64,000 nt of DNA from Mycolicibacterium chlorophenolicum (GTDB lineage Bacteria; Actinomycetota; Actinomycetes; Mycobacteriales; Mycobacteriaceae): the NCBI RefSeq assembly GCF_001044235.1, contig NZ_JYNL01000001.1, forward strand, positions 62,991 to 126,990, read 5' to 3'. Positions 48,152 through 56,825 of the stretch are shown piece after piece. Numbering within the stretch: the stretch's first letter is position 1; every line of letters begins with the position of its first letter. Below the pieces are notes generated by a model, which worked only from the letters and a program-made list of their open reading frames with translations, had not been told where the DNA came from and searched no databases. Both the position numbers and the translations under genes were made by a program.

Positions 48152-49339
48152 ATGTCCGGTTCCGCGTCCGTCCGTCCGGCACCCGTGCCGCTGCCCGACC
48201 TCACGGTCAGGCCCGGGGCGCCGTTCGGCCTCTACATCCACGTCCCGTTCTGCGCCACCCGCTGCGGGTACTGCGATTTCAACACCTACACCCCGGCCGA
48301 GCTGGGCGGTGCGACCCCGGCCGGGTGGCTGACGGCGCTGCGCACCGAACTCGCGCTGGCCGCCGCCCGCCTCGACGCCGTCCCGGACGTGTCGACCGTC
48401 TTCGTCGGAGGCGGCACACCGTCGCTGCTCGGCGCCGAGGGCCTGGCCGAGGTGCTCGACGCGGTGCGGGACCACTTCGCGCTGGCGCCCGGGGCCGAGG
48501 TGACGACGGAATCCAACCCGGAGTCGACGTCGCCGGCGTTCTTCGCCGGATTGCGGTCCGCTGGCTACACCCGGGTCTCGCTCGGCATGCAGTCCACGGC
48601 CGCTCACGTGCTGGTGGCCTTGGACCGGGTGCACTCGCCCGGCCGGGCGATCGACGCCGCCCGGGAGGCCAGGGCCGCCGGCTTCGAGCACGTCAACATC
48701 GACCTGATCTACGGCACGCCGGGGGAGAGCGACGACGACCTGCTGCGGTCGGCCGACGCGGCGATCGGTGCGGGGGTCGACCACGTGTCCGCGTACGCGC
48801 TGATCGTCGAGGACGGCACGGCGCTGGCCCGCAAGGTACGCCGCGGCGAGATGCCCGCCCCCGACGACGACGTGCTGGCACGTCGCTACGAACTACTCGA
48901 CCGGCGGCTCGCCGACGCCGGGCTGGACTGGTACGAGGTGTCGAACTGGAGCCGGCCCGGCGCCGAGTGCCGGCACAACATCGGGTACTGGGCCGGCGGT
49001 CAGTGGTGGGGCGCGGGACCCGGCGCGCACGGCTTCGTCGGTGCCACCCGGTGGTGGAATGTCAAGCACCCCAACGCCTATGCCCTCGCGCTTGGTGAAC
49101 GGCGCCTTCCCGTCGCCGATTTCGAGAGCCTCGACGAGAACACCTCGCACGTCGAGGACGTCATGCTGCGGGTGCGGTTGCGCTCGGGGCTGCCGACCGC
49201 GCTGCTCACCGGCGCCGAGCGGGACGCGGCGGCGCAGGTGGTCGCCGACGGCCTGCTGCGCGCCAACGCGGACCGGCTGGTGCTGACCGACCGCGGGCGA
49301 CTGCTCGCCGACGCGGTGGTCCGCACGCTGCTGGCGTGA
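48152..49339 (+). CDS. hemW: Heme chaperone HemW (radical SAM)
   Basis: 395 residues, counterpart of Rv2388c. The radical-SAM cluster motif CATRCGYCDF has three cysteines followed by Phe, which marks HemW rather than coproporphyrinogen dehydrogenase HemN (fourth cysteine). RHNIGYWAGGQWWGAGPGAH is the HNxxYW signature of HemW. It likely hands heme to respiratory proteins. GACAAT followed by six bases and ATG 48152 indicates a leaderless promoter. Confidence 0.92.
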   Translation: MSGSASVRPAPVPLPDLTVRPGAPFGLYIHVPFCATRCGYCDFNTYTPAELGGATPAGWLTALRTELALAAARLDAVPDVSTVFVGGGTPSLLGAEGLAEVLDAVRDHFALAPGAEVTTESNPESTSPAFFAGLRSAGYTRVSLGMQSTAAHVLVALDRVHSPGRAIDAAREARAAGFEHVNIDLIYGTPGESDDDLLRSADAAIGAGVDHVSAYALIVEDGTALARKVRRGEMPAPDDDVLARRYELLDRRLADAGLDWYEVSNWSRPGAECRHNIGYWAGGQWWGAGPGAHGFVGATRWWNVKHPNAYALALGERRLPVADFESLDENTSHVEDVMLRVRLRSGLPTALLTGAERDAAAQVVADGLLRANADRLVLTDRGRLLADAVVRTLLA

Positions 49340-50200
49340 CTACCCGAGCGCGGCCGCGAGCCGGCGCCACTGCTCGCGCGGGAACTCCCGCGGGTCGGCG
49401 GTGAGGACCTGCACGCACACGTGGTCGGCGCCCGCGTCGCGGTGTTCGGTGACGCGGCGCAGCACGGTCTCCTCGTCGCCCCAGGCGATCAGCGCGTCGA
49501 ACAGACGGTCGCTGACCGTGCTGATGTCCTCCTCGGTGAAGCCCGTGCGCAGGATGTTGTTGGCGTAGTTCGGCAGCGCCAGATAGGACTTCAGCCAGTC
49601 CGTGCCGATCTCGCGGGCCTGCTCCCTGCTGTCGGTGAGCAGCACGCTCTGCTCGGGCAGCAGCAGCGGACCCTCGCCGAGCACCTCACGCGCCTGATGG
49701 GTGTGCTCGGGCGAGGTCAGGTAGGGGTGCGCTCCGGCGGCACGGGTCACCGACAGTTCGAGCATCTTCGGTCCGAGCGCGGCCAGCACCCGGTTGCCGG
49801 TCGGCACCGGTTGCGGCGAGGCGTCGATACCGTCGAGGAACGCCTTGGTGGCCGCGAGCGGCTTGCGGTAGCGGCCCGGCTCCTGCGAGTCGATCAGCGG
49901 GGCGTGGCTGACGCCGATGCCGAGCAGGAAACGTTCCCCGTGGGTCTGGCTCAGGGTGGCGTAGCGGGTGGCGACCTCGGCCGGGTCGTGCATCCAGAGG
50001 TTCAGGATGCCCGTCGCGATCACCGTCTTGCTGGTGGCCGACAACAGGTTGTCGACCGCGTCGAGGACCGGTCCGCCGACGTCGGGAATCCACAGGGCGG
50101 GGAAACCGAGCTCGTCGAGTTCCGCGGCGGCATCGGCCGCCTCACCCGGATTCCCGTAGCGCAACTGCGAACTCCACAACCCGACACCTGTCAATTTCAT
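49340..50200 (-). CDS. LLM-class F420-dependent oxidoreductase
   Basis: 286 residues from ATG 50200 (KLTGVGLWSSQLRYG). Conserved LLM F420 blocks include LDELGFPALWIPDVGG, TGILNLWMHDPAEVATRYATL, FLLGIGVSHAPLID and VLAALGPKMLELS. These enzymes use reduced F420 on unknown substrates. An in-frame ATG at 50212 would add four residues. It lies between hemW (stops adjacent) and a divergent NTF2-like gene, with only 47 bases between starts. Confidence 0.82.
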   Translation of the reverse strand: MKLTGVGLWSSQLRYGNPGEAADAAAELDELGFPALWIPDVGGPVLDAVDNLLSATSKTVIATGILNLWMHDPAEVATRYATLSQTHGERFLLGIGVSHAPLIDSQEPGRYRKPLAATKAFLDGIDASPQPVPTGNRVLAALGPKMLELSVTRAAGAHPYLTSPEHTHQAREVLGEGPLLLPEQSVLLTDSREQAREIGTDWLKSYLALPNYANNILRTGFTEEDISTVSDRLFDALIAWGDEETVLRRVTEHRDAGADHVCVQVLTADPREFPREQWRRLAAALG

Positions 50201-50247
50201 GTGTCCACTCATACCGTGCCTGCGGGCGCGGGCGCTACCGTCAACAC

Positions 50248-50634
50248 ATGACATTCGATCCCGGCGCGGTCGGCCTCGCGTTCTCCGAGCACCGCTTCGA
50301 CGACGCGCTGGACCACCTCGCCACGGACGTGAGGTGGACCATCGTCGGAGGCATGGTTCTCGAGGGCGCCGACGCGGTGCGCCGCACGTGCCGGGACACC
50401 CTCGAGAGCCTCGAGGGCACCCGACGGGAGTTCGACCGCTGCGTCACCGCCGTCGGCGCCGACGTGGTCGCCGTCGACACCGTGGTGCGCTACCTGCGCC
50501 CCGACGGGGTGACCGCGGTGGCCAGCTGCGCCATCTACGAGTTCGCCGACGAGAAGATCCGGACGATCACCTCGTACGCGGTCGAGATCGATCCGGGCGA
50601 CCCGGGCGCGCAGCCGCCGCCGCAGCACAGGTAG
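50248..50634 (+). CDS. NTF2-like/SnoaL-type protein
   Basis: 128 residues, alpha+beta barrel pattern of nuclear-transport-factor-2-like proteins (LDHLATDVRWTIVGGMVLEG and AVASCAIYEFADEKIRTITSY). Such proteins are isomerases, hydrolases or binding proteins; no active-site assignment is possible. TACCGT (50236-50241) plus six bases before ATG 50248 implies a leaderless transcript. Confidence 0.75.
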   Translation: MTFDPGAVGLAFSEHRFDDALDHLATDVRWTIVGGMVLEGADAVRRTCRDTLESLEGTRREFDRCVTAVGADVVAVDTVVRYLRPDGVTAVASCAIYEFADEKIRTITSYAVEIDPGDPGAQPPPQHR

Positions 50635-50687
50635 CCCCCTGCGCGCGGGCCTGCTGTGCCAGGATGCACCGCATGCCGGACTTCGTA

Positions 50688-50706
50688 TTAGGGCAGGCTA
50701 ACCACA
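50688..50706 (+). promoter_or_regulatory. IdeR-type iron box upstream of the polyketide synthase
   Basis: TTAGGGCAGGCTAACCACA matches the mycobacterial IdeR consensus TTAGGTTAGGCTAACCTAA at 15 of 19 positions, better than either box before mbtA/mbtB. It ends 13 bases before the GTG of the synthase and should repress it when iron is plentiful. Confidence 0.75.
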
Positions 50707-50719
50707 TTCACGTCCGCCG

Positions 50720-53700
50720 GTGGCGGTGACCCGCGCGCCGATCGCGATCGTCGGCGTCGGCTGCCGGCTCGCGGGCGACATCACCACGCCGGAGGGCTTC
50801 TGGTCCTTCCTGCTGGCCGGCGGCAGCGCGGTCCGGGAGGTGCCCGCCGAGCGCTGGGCGCCCTACCTGCACCGCGACCCCCGGCACGCGGCGGTGCTTC
50901 GGGAGACGACCCGCTTCGGCACCTTCCTCGACGACCTGCCCGGTTTCGACGCCGAGTTCTTCGGGGTCTCCCCCCGCGAAGCCGAACTGATGGATCCGCA
51001 GCAGCGGCTGGCGGTCGAGTTGTCCTGGGAAGCGTTGGAACACGCGGGAATTCCGCCGCGCGCCCTGGCCGGCAGCGACACCGCGGTGCTGATGGGGGTC
51101 AACTCCGACGACTACGGCAAGCTGCTGATGGAGGACCTGGCCGGCATCGAGGCGTGGACCGGGATCGGCACATCGCTGTGCGGGGTGGCCAACCGGGTGT
51201 CGCACCTGCTGGACCTGCGCGGTCCCAGCGTCGCGCTCGACGCGGCCTGCGCGGCATCGCTGGTCGCGGTGCACCAGGCCTGTCAGCTGCTCGCCGACGG
51301 TGAGACCTCGCTGGCGCTGGCCGGCGGTGTCAGCGCACTGATCGGTCCGGGGCTCACCCGGGTGCTCGACGTGGCGGGTGCGACGGCACCGGACGGCCGG
51401 TGCAAGACGTTCGACGCGGCTGCCGACGGCTACGGCCGCGGCGAGGGCGCCGGGGTGGTGGTCCTCAAACGGCTCGACGACGCAACCCGCGACGGCGATC
51501 GGATCCTCGCGGTGGTGCGGGGCGGGGCGGTGGCACAGGACGGCCGCACCGTCGGCATCATGTCACCGAACGGCGATGCCCAGCGCCGGCTGTTCGAGAC
51601 CGCGTGCCGGGCGGCGGGCCTACGCCCCGCCGAGGTCGGCTACGTCGAGGCGCACGGAACCGGCACTCCGACAGGCGATCCCGTCGAGATCGCCGCGCTG
51701 TCGGCGGTGTACGGCGCGAGCCGCGGAGATGCCCCGTGCGCCGTCGGATCGGTCAAGCCGAACGTCGGCCACCTCGAAGGCGGCGCCGGCGTCATCGGGC
51801 TGATCAAGGCGGCGCTGGCGCTGCACCACGAGACACTGCCGCCCACCGCGGGCATCGAGACCCTGACCCCCGCCGTCGACTGGGCGGCCAGCGGGCTGCG
51901 GGTGCCGACGGTGGCCGAACCGTGGCCCCGCGGGACCGTGCCGCGCCGCGCCGCGGTCTGCAGCTACGGGTACGGCGGCACCCTCGCGCACGTCCTGCTC
52001 GACGAGGCACCGATCGCAAATGTCTCTGAGAGAGGTTCTCGAACAACATCGTTCGTCCCGTTCTCCGCGCGATCGGCCGACCGGCTGACCCGGCAGGCCG
52101 CGGCGCTGGCCGAGCACCTCCGCCGCGTCGAGGTCCGCACCGACGAGCTGGCGACCACGCTGTGGACCCGGCGCGCCCACGAGCCGGTCCGCGCCGCCGT
52201 CGTCACCGACGCACTGCGTGACCCCACCGGCGTCGTGGAGGCTCTGTCCGCCGCCGCGCAGGGCGCACGGCACCCCCGCCTGGTGACGGGCGCCGTGGTC
52301 GACGGGGCCGAGGCCGGTGCCGTGTGGGTGTTCTCCGGACACGGTTCCCACTGGGCCGGGATGGGCCGGGAGCTACTGGCCACTGAACCACGCTTCGCCG
52401 CGACCATCGATGAGATCGATGACGTCTTCACCAGGGAGATGGGGTTTTCCGCACGCGCCGCGCTGACGGCCGAGGAGCTGGGCGGCACCGACCGCGTCCA
52501 GGCGCTGACCTTCGCGATGCAGGTGGGTCTCGCTGCGGTGCTGCGCGCGCGGGGGGTCGCGCCGGCGGCGATCATCGGGCACTCGGTCGGCGAGGTGGCC
52601 GCGTGCGTCGAGGCGGGAGTGTTCGGCCTCGCACACGGCGCCGCGATCGCGTGCTACCGCGCCCGGGGCTTCCGAACGGTGGCGGGCAGGGGTGCGATGG
52701 CACTGGCCGGGTTGCCGTTCGACGACGCGGCGCACCGGTTGCGGGGACGCAGCGATGTGGTCGCGGCGATCAGCGCGTCCCCGGCCTCGACCGTCGTGTC
52801 GGGGACGACCGCGGCCGTCGAGGCGCTGGCCGCGGCGTGGGCCGCCGAGGGCATCACCGTGCGGCGGGTCAACACCGACGTGGCCTTCCACAGCCCCGCG
52901 ATGGACGCGCTGACCGGCGAGTTGGCCCGCGCGGTGGCGGCCCTGCCGGCACCCGCAGCACCGCGAATCCCGTTGTACACCACGGCACTCGGCGACCCCC
53001 GATCGTGCGCCCCGCGCGACGGGGACTACTGGGTGGCCAATCTGCGCGGCCGCGTCCGGTTCGCCGAGGCGGTGCAGGCCGCCGCGCAGGACGGCTACCG
53101 GGTGTACCTCGAGGTGTCCGCCCACCCCGTCGTCGCGCATTCGATCGCGGAGACCCTGCTGCACGACGAGTCCGGGAACCGCGTCGGCGACCATGCCGTG
53201 GTCCCGGTGTTGCGCCGCGACCAACCGGAGCGACGGTCCATCGGCGCTGCCGCGGCCGCGCTGTACTGCCACGGCGTCCCGATCGAGCACGGGCTGCGAC
53301 CCGCCGACCGGTGGGCGACCGACCTGCCCGCCACACAGTGGCGACACCGCCGATTCTGGCGCACCCCGACGCCGCCCCCGAGCATGCAGGCGCTGCACGA
53401 CCCCGCCGCCCACACCCTGCTGGGCGGCGCGATGGACGTGACCGGCCCCGTGCCCGCGCGCGTCTGGCAGACCCGGCTGGGCATGGACACCCGGCCGTAT
53501 CCGGGCGACCATCCGGTCCGCGACACCGAGATCGTCCCCGCCGCGGTGCTGGTGAACACGCTGATGGCCGCTGCGGGAGGCGGATTGACCGACGTGCGGC
53601 TCCGTACACCGGTACCGCCGGGTCGGGCCCGCGACGTCCAGGTGGTGCGCCAGGACCGGGCTCTGCGGTTGTCGTCGCGGCCGGTGGGCGCCGAGACCGA

Positions 53701-55816
53701 GGGCTGGGTGACGCACTGCGGCGCCACAGCGGCCGACGGCGACGACGACGCAGACCTCGGCACCCTCGATGCGGACGTCCGGCACCGGTGCCGACAATCG
53801 CGGCCGGCGAGTCACGTCGTCGACGCGTTGGCCGAGGTCGGAGTGGCAGGAATGGGCTTCGGCTGGCGCATCCGCGAGATGCATTGCGCGGAAGGGGAAG
53901 TGCTGGCCCGGGTGACCGCGGAGTCCGATGGGTCGGCGCCGACGAGCTGGGCCGGTCTACTCGACGCCGCGACCTCGACGGCGTCGACGGCGCTGCCCGG
54001 CCCGATGCGTCTGCGGATGCCCGCGCACATCGAGGCGGTGCACGTGCGGGGCGCGCCGCCCGCGGTGGCGCTTCTGCACGTGCGGCACCGCGGCCAGACC
54101 GTCACCGACGTGGCGATCGCCGACGACTCGGGGGCGGTCCGCGCCACGCTGACCGGAATGCGGTTCGCCGAACTGGAACCCGCCGGCGGTGACGTGTCAC
54201 CGATGCTGCACCGGATGGCATGGCACCCGACCCCGTATCCGCAGGATGCTGCCCCGCGCGAGGTGGTGCTCGTCGGTGGTGACGACGCCGTCGCGGCCGT
54301 CGGGCCCGCCCTGACGGCGGCCGGCATCCCGCACCGCCGATGCGCGGATCCGGCGCTGCTGCCGCGCGATCTGCAGCGTGGATCGGTGGTGCTGGCGGTG
54401 CCGCAGGCCGGCGATGCGCCCGAAGTCCTCACCGGAGACGTCCTCCGTGCGCTGACGACGTTGCACGACAACGGTTCTCAGGCCCGGCTCTGGGTGCTGA
54501 CCCACCGGGTGCGCGAGGGTGATCACCTCGAGCACGCCCCGCTGTGGGGGCTGGCCAGGATCGCCGCCGCCGAGCATCCGCAGCTGTGGGGCGGTGTCCT
54601 CGACCTCGCGGACGGAGAGCTTCCGGTGGCGGTGCCGGCGTCGCTGCACGGTCACGGTGTGGTCGTCGTGCGCGACGGGGTCGCCCTCACCGCGCGGTTG
54701 GCACCGGCCCGCCCCGGAACGCACACCCCGATGAGCTGTACACCCGGCGGTGTCTACGTGATCACCGGCGGCACCGGCGCCTTGGGACTGGTGATGGCCC
54801 GGCGGCTGGCCGATCTCGGAGCTCGCCGACTGGTGCTGCTGTCGAGGGCCGGTGCGCCGCCACGGGACCGGTGGACCGCCGGCAGCGAGGTCGTGCGCGT
54901 CATCGCGGAGCTGGAGGAGCGGGGCGTGTTCGTCCGCGTCGCGGCGCTCGACATCGGCGCCGACGGCGCGGGTGAACGGTTGCGCGCCGTGCTCGCCGAC
55001 CTGCCGCCGGTGCGCGGGGTGGTGCACGCCGCGGGTGTGGAAGCCGGTGCGCTGCTGACCGAGACGACGCCGGCTGACCTGCAGGCCGTGATGCGGCCCA
55101 AAGTCGCGGGCACGCTGACCCTGCACGACCTGTTCCCGCCCGGGGCGCTGGACTGGATGGTGCTGTTCTCCTCGTGCGGGTACCTGGCCGGCTTTCCCGG
55201 TCAGGGGGCTTACGCGTGCGCCAACGCGTTCCTCGACGCCGTGGCGCGGCACCGCAGTGCACGGGGTGACCGCACGGTCAGTGTCGCGTGGACGGCCTGG
55301 CGGGGACTCGGCATGGGGTCGTCGTCGCAGTTCGTGGCGGCCCAGCTCGACGCGCTGGGAATGGGCACCGTCGCCGCCGACGACGCGCTACGCGCGCTGG
55401 ATACGGTGATGCGCGGCGACGATCCCAATCCGGTGGTGCTGCCGGTGCTTGCACGGGCAACGGCGGTGCCGGTGCTCGCCGATGTCGCGCCACGCGGCAC
55501 GGGTGACCCCGACCTCGCCGCCGCGACCGGGCCGGGAGACGAGGATGTCGCCCTGTGGGCCGCGCAGCAGGTCGTCGAGGCGGTGGCCGCCGAACTCGGA
55601 CTGCCCGCCGTGGAGGTCGATCCGGCAGCGCCCTTGATCGAATCGGGCGTCGACTCGATCATGACGGTGGCGCTGCGCCGCTCGCTGGAGAAGCGAACCG
55701 GCCTGGCGCTGCCCCCGACGCTGCTGTGGGAGCACCCCACCGCCGCGGAGGTCACCGCGCGGATCGTTGAACTGCTGCAGGCACCGCCGCAGCGTCGGAG
55801 CGCCGAGGTGTCCTGA
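50720..55816 (+). CDS. Iterative type I polyketide synthase, 6-methylsalicylate synthase type
   Basis: 1698 residues, one module. KS (about residues 7-430; Cys177 in DAACAAS, His312 in EAHGTGTP, His351 in NVGHLEGG), AT (about 535-830; Ser622 in GHSVGEV, with AFHS that indicates malonyl-CoA), a DH-like/thioester-hydrolase domain (about 905-1150; His931 in GDHPVRDTEIVPAAV), KR (about 1340-1520; GGTGALG, Tyr1498) and ACP (Ser1646 in GVDSIMT). No ER and no TE. Length, domain order and the TEIVPAAV block fit bacterial and fungal 6-methylsalicylate synthases, which make the aromatic acid from acetyl-CoA and three malonyl-CoA. It sits between hemW and mbtA behind an iron box. Confidence 0.85.
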   Translation: MAVTRAPIAIVGVGCRLAGDITTPEGFWSFLLAGGSAVREVPAERWAPYLHRDPRHAAVLRETTRFGTFLDDLPGFDAEFFGVSPREAELMDPQQRLAVELSWEALEHAGIPPRALAGSDTAVLMGVNSDDYGKLLMEDLAGIEAWTGIGTSLCGVANRVSHLLDLRGPSVALDAACAASLVAVHQACQLLADGETSLALAGGVSALIGPGLTRVLDVAGATAPDGRCKTFDAAADGYGRGEGAGVVVLKRLDDATRDGDRILAVVRGGAVAQDGRTVGIMSPNGDAQRRLFETACRAAGLRPAEVGYVEAHGTGTPTGDPVEIAALSAVYGASRGDAPCAVGSVKPNVGHLEGGAGVIGLIKAALALHHETLPPTAGIETLTPAVDWAASGLRVPTVAEPWPRGTVPRRAAVCSYGYGGTLAHVLLDEAPIANVSERGSRTTSFVPFSARSADRLTRQAAALAEHLRRVEVRTDELATTLWTRRAHEPVRAAVVTDALRDPTGVVEALSAAAQGARHPRLVTGAVVDGAEAGAVWVFSGHGSHWAGMGRELLATEPRFAATIDEIDDVFTREMGFSARAALTAEELGGTDRVQALTFAMQVGLAAVLRARGVAPAAIIGHSVGEVAACVEAGVFGLAHGAAIACYRARGFRTVAGRGAMALAGLPFDDAAHRLRGRSDVVAAISASPASTVVSGTTAAVEALAAAWAAEGITVRRVNTDVAFHSPAMDALTGELARAVAALPAPAAPRIPLYTTALGDPRSCAPRDGDYWVANLRGRVRFAEAVQAAAQDGYRVYLEVSAHPVVAHSIAETLLHDESGNRVGDHAVVPVLRRDQPERRSIGAAAAALYCHGVPIEHGLRPADRWATDLPATQWRHRRFWRTPTPPPSMQALHDPAAHTLLGGAMDVTGPVPARVWQTRLGMDTRPYPGDHPVRDTEIVPAAVLVNTLMAAAGGGLTDVRLRTPVPPGRARDVQVVRQDRALRLSSRPVGAETEGWVTHCGATAADGDDDADLGTLDADVRHRCRQSRPASHVVDALAEVGVAGMGFGWRIREMHCAEGEVLARVTAESDGSAPTSWAGLLDAATSTASTALPGPMRLRMPAHIEAVHVRGAPPAVALLHVRHRGQTVTDVAIADDSGAVRATLTGMRFAELEPAGGDVSPMLHRMAWHPTPYPQDAAPREVVLVGGDDAVAAVGPALTAAGIPHRRCADPALLPRDLQRGSVVLAVPQAGDAPEVLTGDVLRALTTLHDNGSQARLWVLTHRVREGDHLEHAPLWGLARIAAAEHPQLWGGVLDLADGELPVAVPASLHGHGVVVVRDGVALTARLAPARPGTHTPMSCTPGGVYVITGGTGALGLVMARRLADLGARRLVLLSRAGAPPRDRWTAGSEVVRVIAELEERGVFVRVAALDIGADGAGERLRAVLADLPPVRGVVHAAGVEAGALLTETTPADLQAVMRPKVAGTLTLHDLFPPGALDWMVLFSSCGYLAGFPGQGAYACANAFLDAVARHRSARGDRTVSVAWTAWRGLGMGSSSQFVAAQLDALGMGTVAADDALRALDTVMRGDDPNPVVLPVLARATAVPVLADVAPRGTGDPDLAAATGPGDEDVALWAAQQVVEAVAAELGLPAVEVDPAAPLIESGVDSIMTVALRRSLEKRTGLALPPTLLWEHPTAAEVTARIVELLQAPPQRRSAEVS

Positions 55817-55843
55817 CGCCCGGGGGTTTGCCACACTGACGGC

Positions 55844-56722
55844 ATGGGTGACGGTTCCGACGGTGGCGCACGACAAGGGCTCGAGAAACTCACCGAGACG
55901 GCGCTGGCCGCGCTCGAGGACATCGCGCAGAACCTCGGCGCCGACGGAATCGTCGACGATGCGATCGCCCGCGCCATGTCGGGGATCGCCGCGGCCGGCG
56001 GGGAATTCGTGCGTCGGTATCACCGGCTCGAGATCGACGCCGACACGACCGCGCCGCAGCAGCCCGTCCTCTTCGTCGCCAACCACGGTTTCGGCGGCGT
56101 CATCGACCTGAACGTGTTCGCCGTGCGCGCGGCATTGGACGCGTTGGAGCTGGACCGTCCGGTCACGGTGTTGACCCACCAGCTGGCGTGGACGCTCGGG
56201 GTGGGGCGGCTGCTCGAGCCGTTGGGCGCGCGGCCGGCGGGCCGCGACAGCGCCGTCGAGGCGTTCGACGCCGGGCACCACGTGTTGGTGTTTCCCGGCG
56301 GCGACAAGGACGCCGGGAAGACCTTCGCGGACCGCAACCGCGTGATCTTCGACGGCCGTTCGGGTTTCGCCGATCTGGCGATCGAGCAGAACGTGCCGAT
56401 CGTCCCGGTGGTGACCGCCGGGGCGGGGGAGTCGCTGCTGGTGCTGTCGAGCGGGGAGGGGCTCGCCCGTGCGCTGCGGCTCGACAAGATCGCGCGCCTC
56501 AAGACGTTGCCGGTGAGCGTGTCGCTGCCGTGGGGCTTCAACGTCGGTGCTGTGGGGCTGCTGCCGTATCTTCCGATGCCCACCAAGCTCGTCACCCGGG
56601 TGCTCCCGCCGATGACGCAGGATCAGGACGAGACGGCGCAGCAGTTCGCGGCCCGGGTAGAGCGCGCGATGCAGGACGCCTTGACCGAACTCACCAGCGG
56701 ACGCCGCCCCCTGCTGGGCTGA
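55844..56722 (+). CDS. Lysophospholipid-acyltransferase-like protein
   Basis: 292 residues. VLFVANHGFGGVIDLNVFAV resembles the PlsC motif I with an unusual His-x6-Asp spacing; HHVLVFPGGDKDAGKTF is motif III-like, and IVPVVTAGAGES motif IV-like. Such proteins transfer acyl groups from CoA or ACP. It begins 27 bases after the synthase and is probably co-transcribed under the iron box, although CACACT six bases before the ATG could be a weak leaderless promoter. It may release or transfer the polyketide or serve mycobactin lipidation; both are inference. Confidence 0.75.
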   Translation: MGDGSDGGARQGLEKLTETALAALEDIAQNLGADGIVDDAIARAMSGIAAAGGEFVRRYHRLEIDADTTAPQQPVLFVANHGFGGVIDLNVFAVRAALDALELDRPVTVLTHQLAWTLGVGRLLEPLGARPAGRDSAVEAFDAGHHVLVFPGGDKDAGKTFADRNRVIFDGRSGFADLAIEQNVPIVPVVTAGAGESLLVLSSGEGLARALRLDKIARLKTLPVSVSLPWGFNVGAVGLLPYLPMPTKLVTRVLPPMTQDQDETAQQFAARVERAMQDALTELTSGRRPLLG

Positions 56723-56743
56723 AGCGGAGCACGAGCACGTCGA

Positions 56744-56780
56744 TTCTGAGGCTTTCGTCAGAACCTCTTGACTGAGGTCA
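56744..56780. promoter_or_regulatory. Inverted repeats and possible promoter before the dioxygenase operon
   Basis: TTCTGA, eight bases and TCAGAA (56744-56763), then TGACTGAGGTCA (56769-56780), a TGAC/GTCA dyad overlapping a TTGACT (56768-56773) that would serve as -35 element. A weak GACGAT -10 lies 18 bases on. This suggests separate control of the four downstream genes. Confidence 0.4.
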
Positions 56781-56825
56781 GCATCGCATGTGACGATTTC
56801 ATCAGTAATGGTGAAAGGTGGCAAG

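Noticed and set aside
48152-49339. Oxygen-independent coproporphyrinogen dehydrogenase HemN
   Set aside because: The radical SAM motif lacks the fourth cysteine and the HNxxYW signature of HemW is present.
50720-55816. PKS considered as MbtC or MbtD
   Set aside because: MbtC is a lone KS and MbtD an AT-KR-ACP-type protein downstream of mbtB; this protein has KS-AT-DH/TH-KR-ACP in one chain and lies on the mbtA side.
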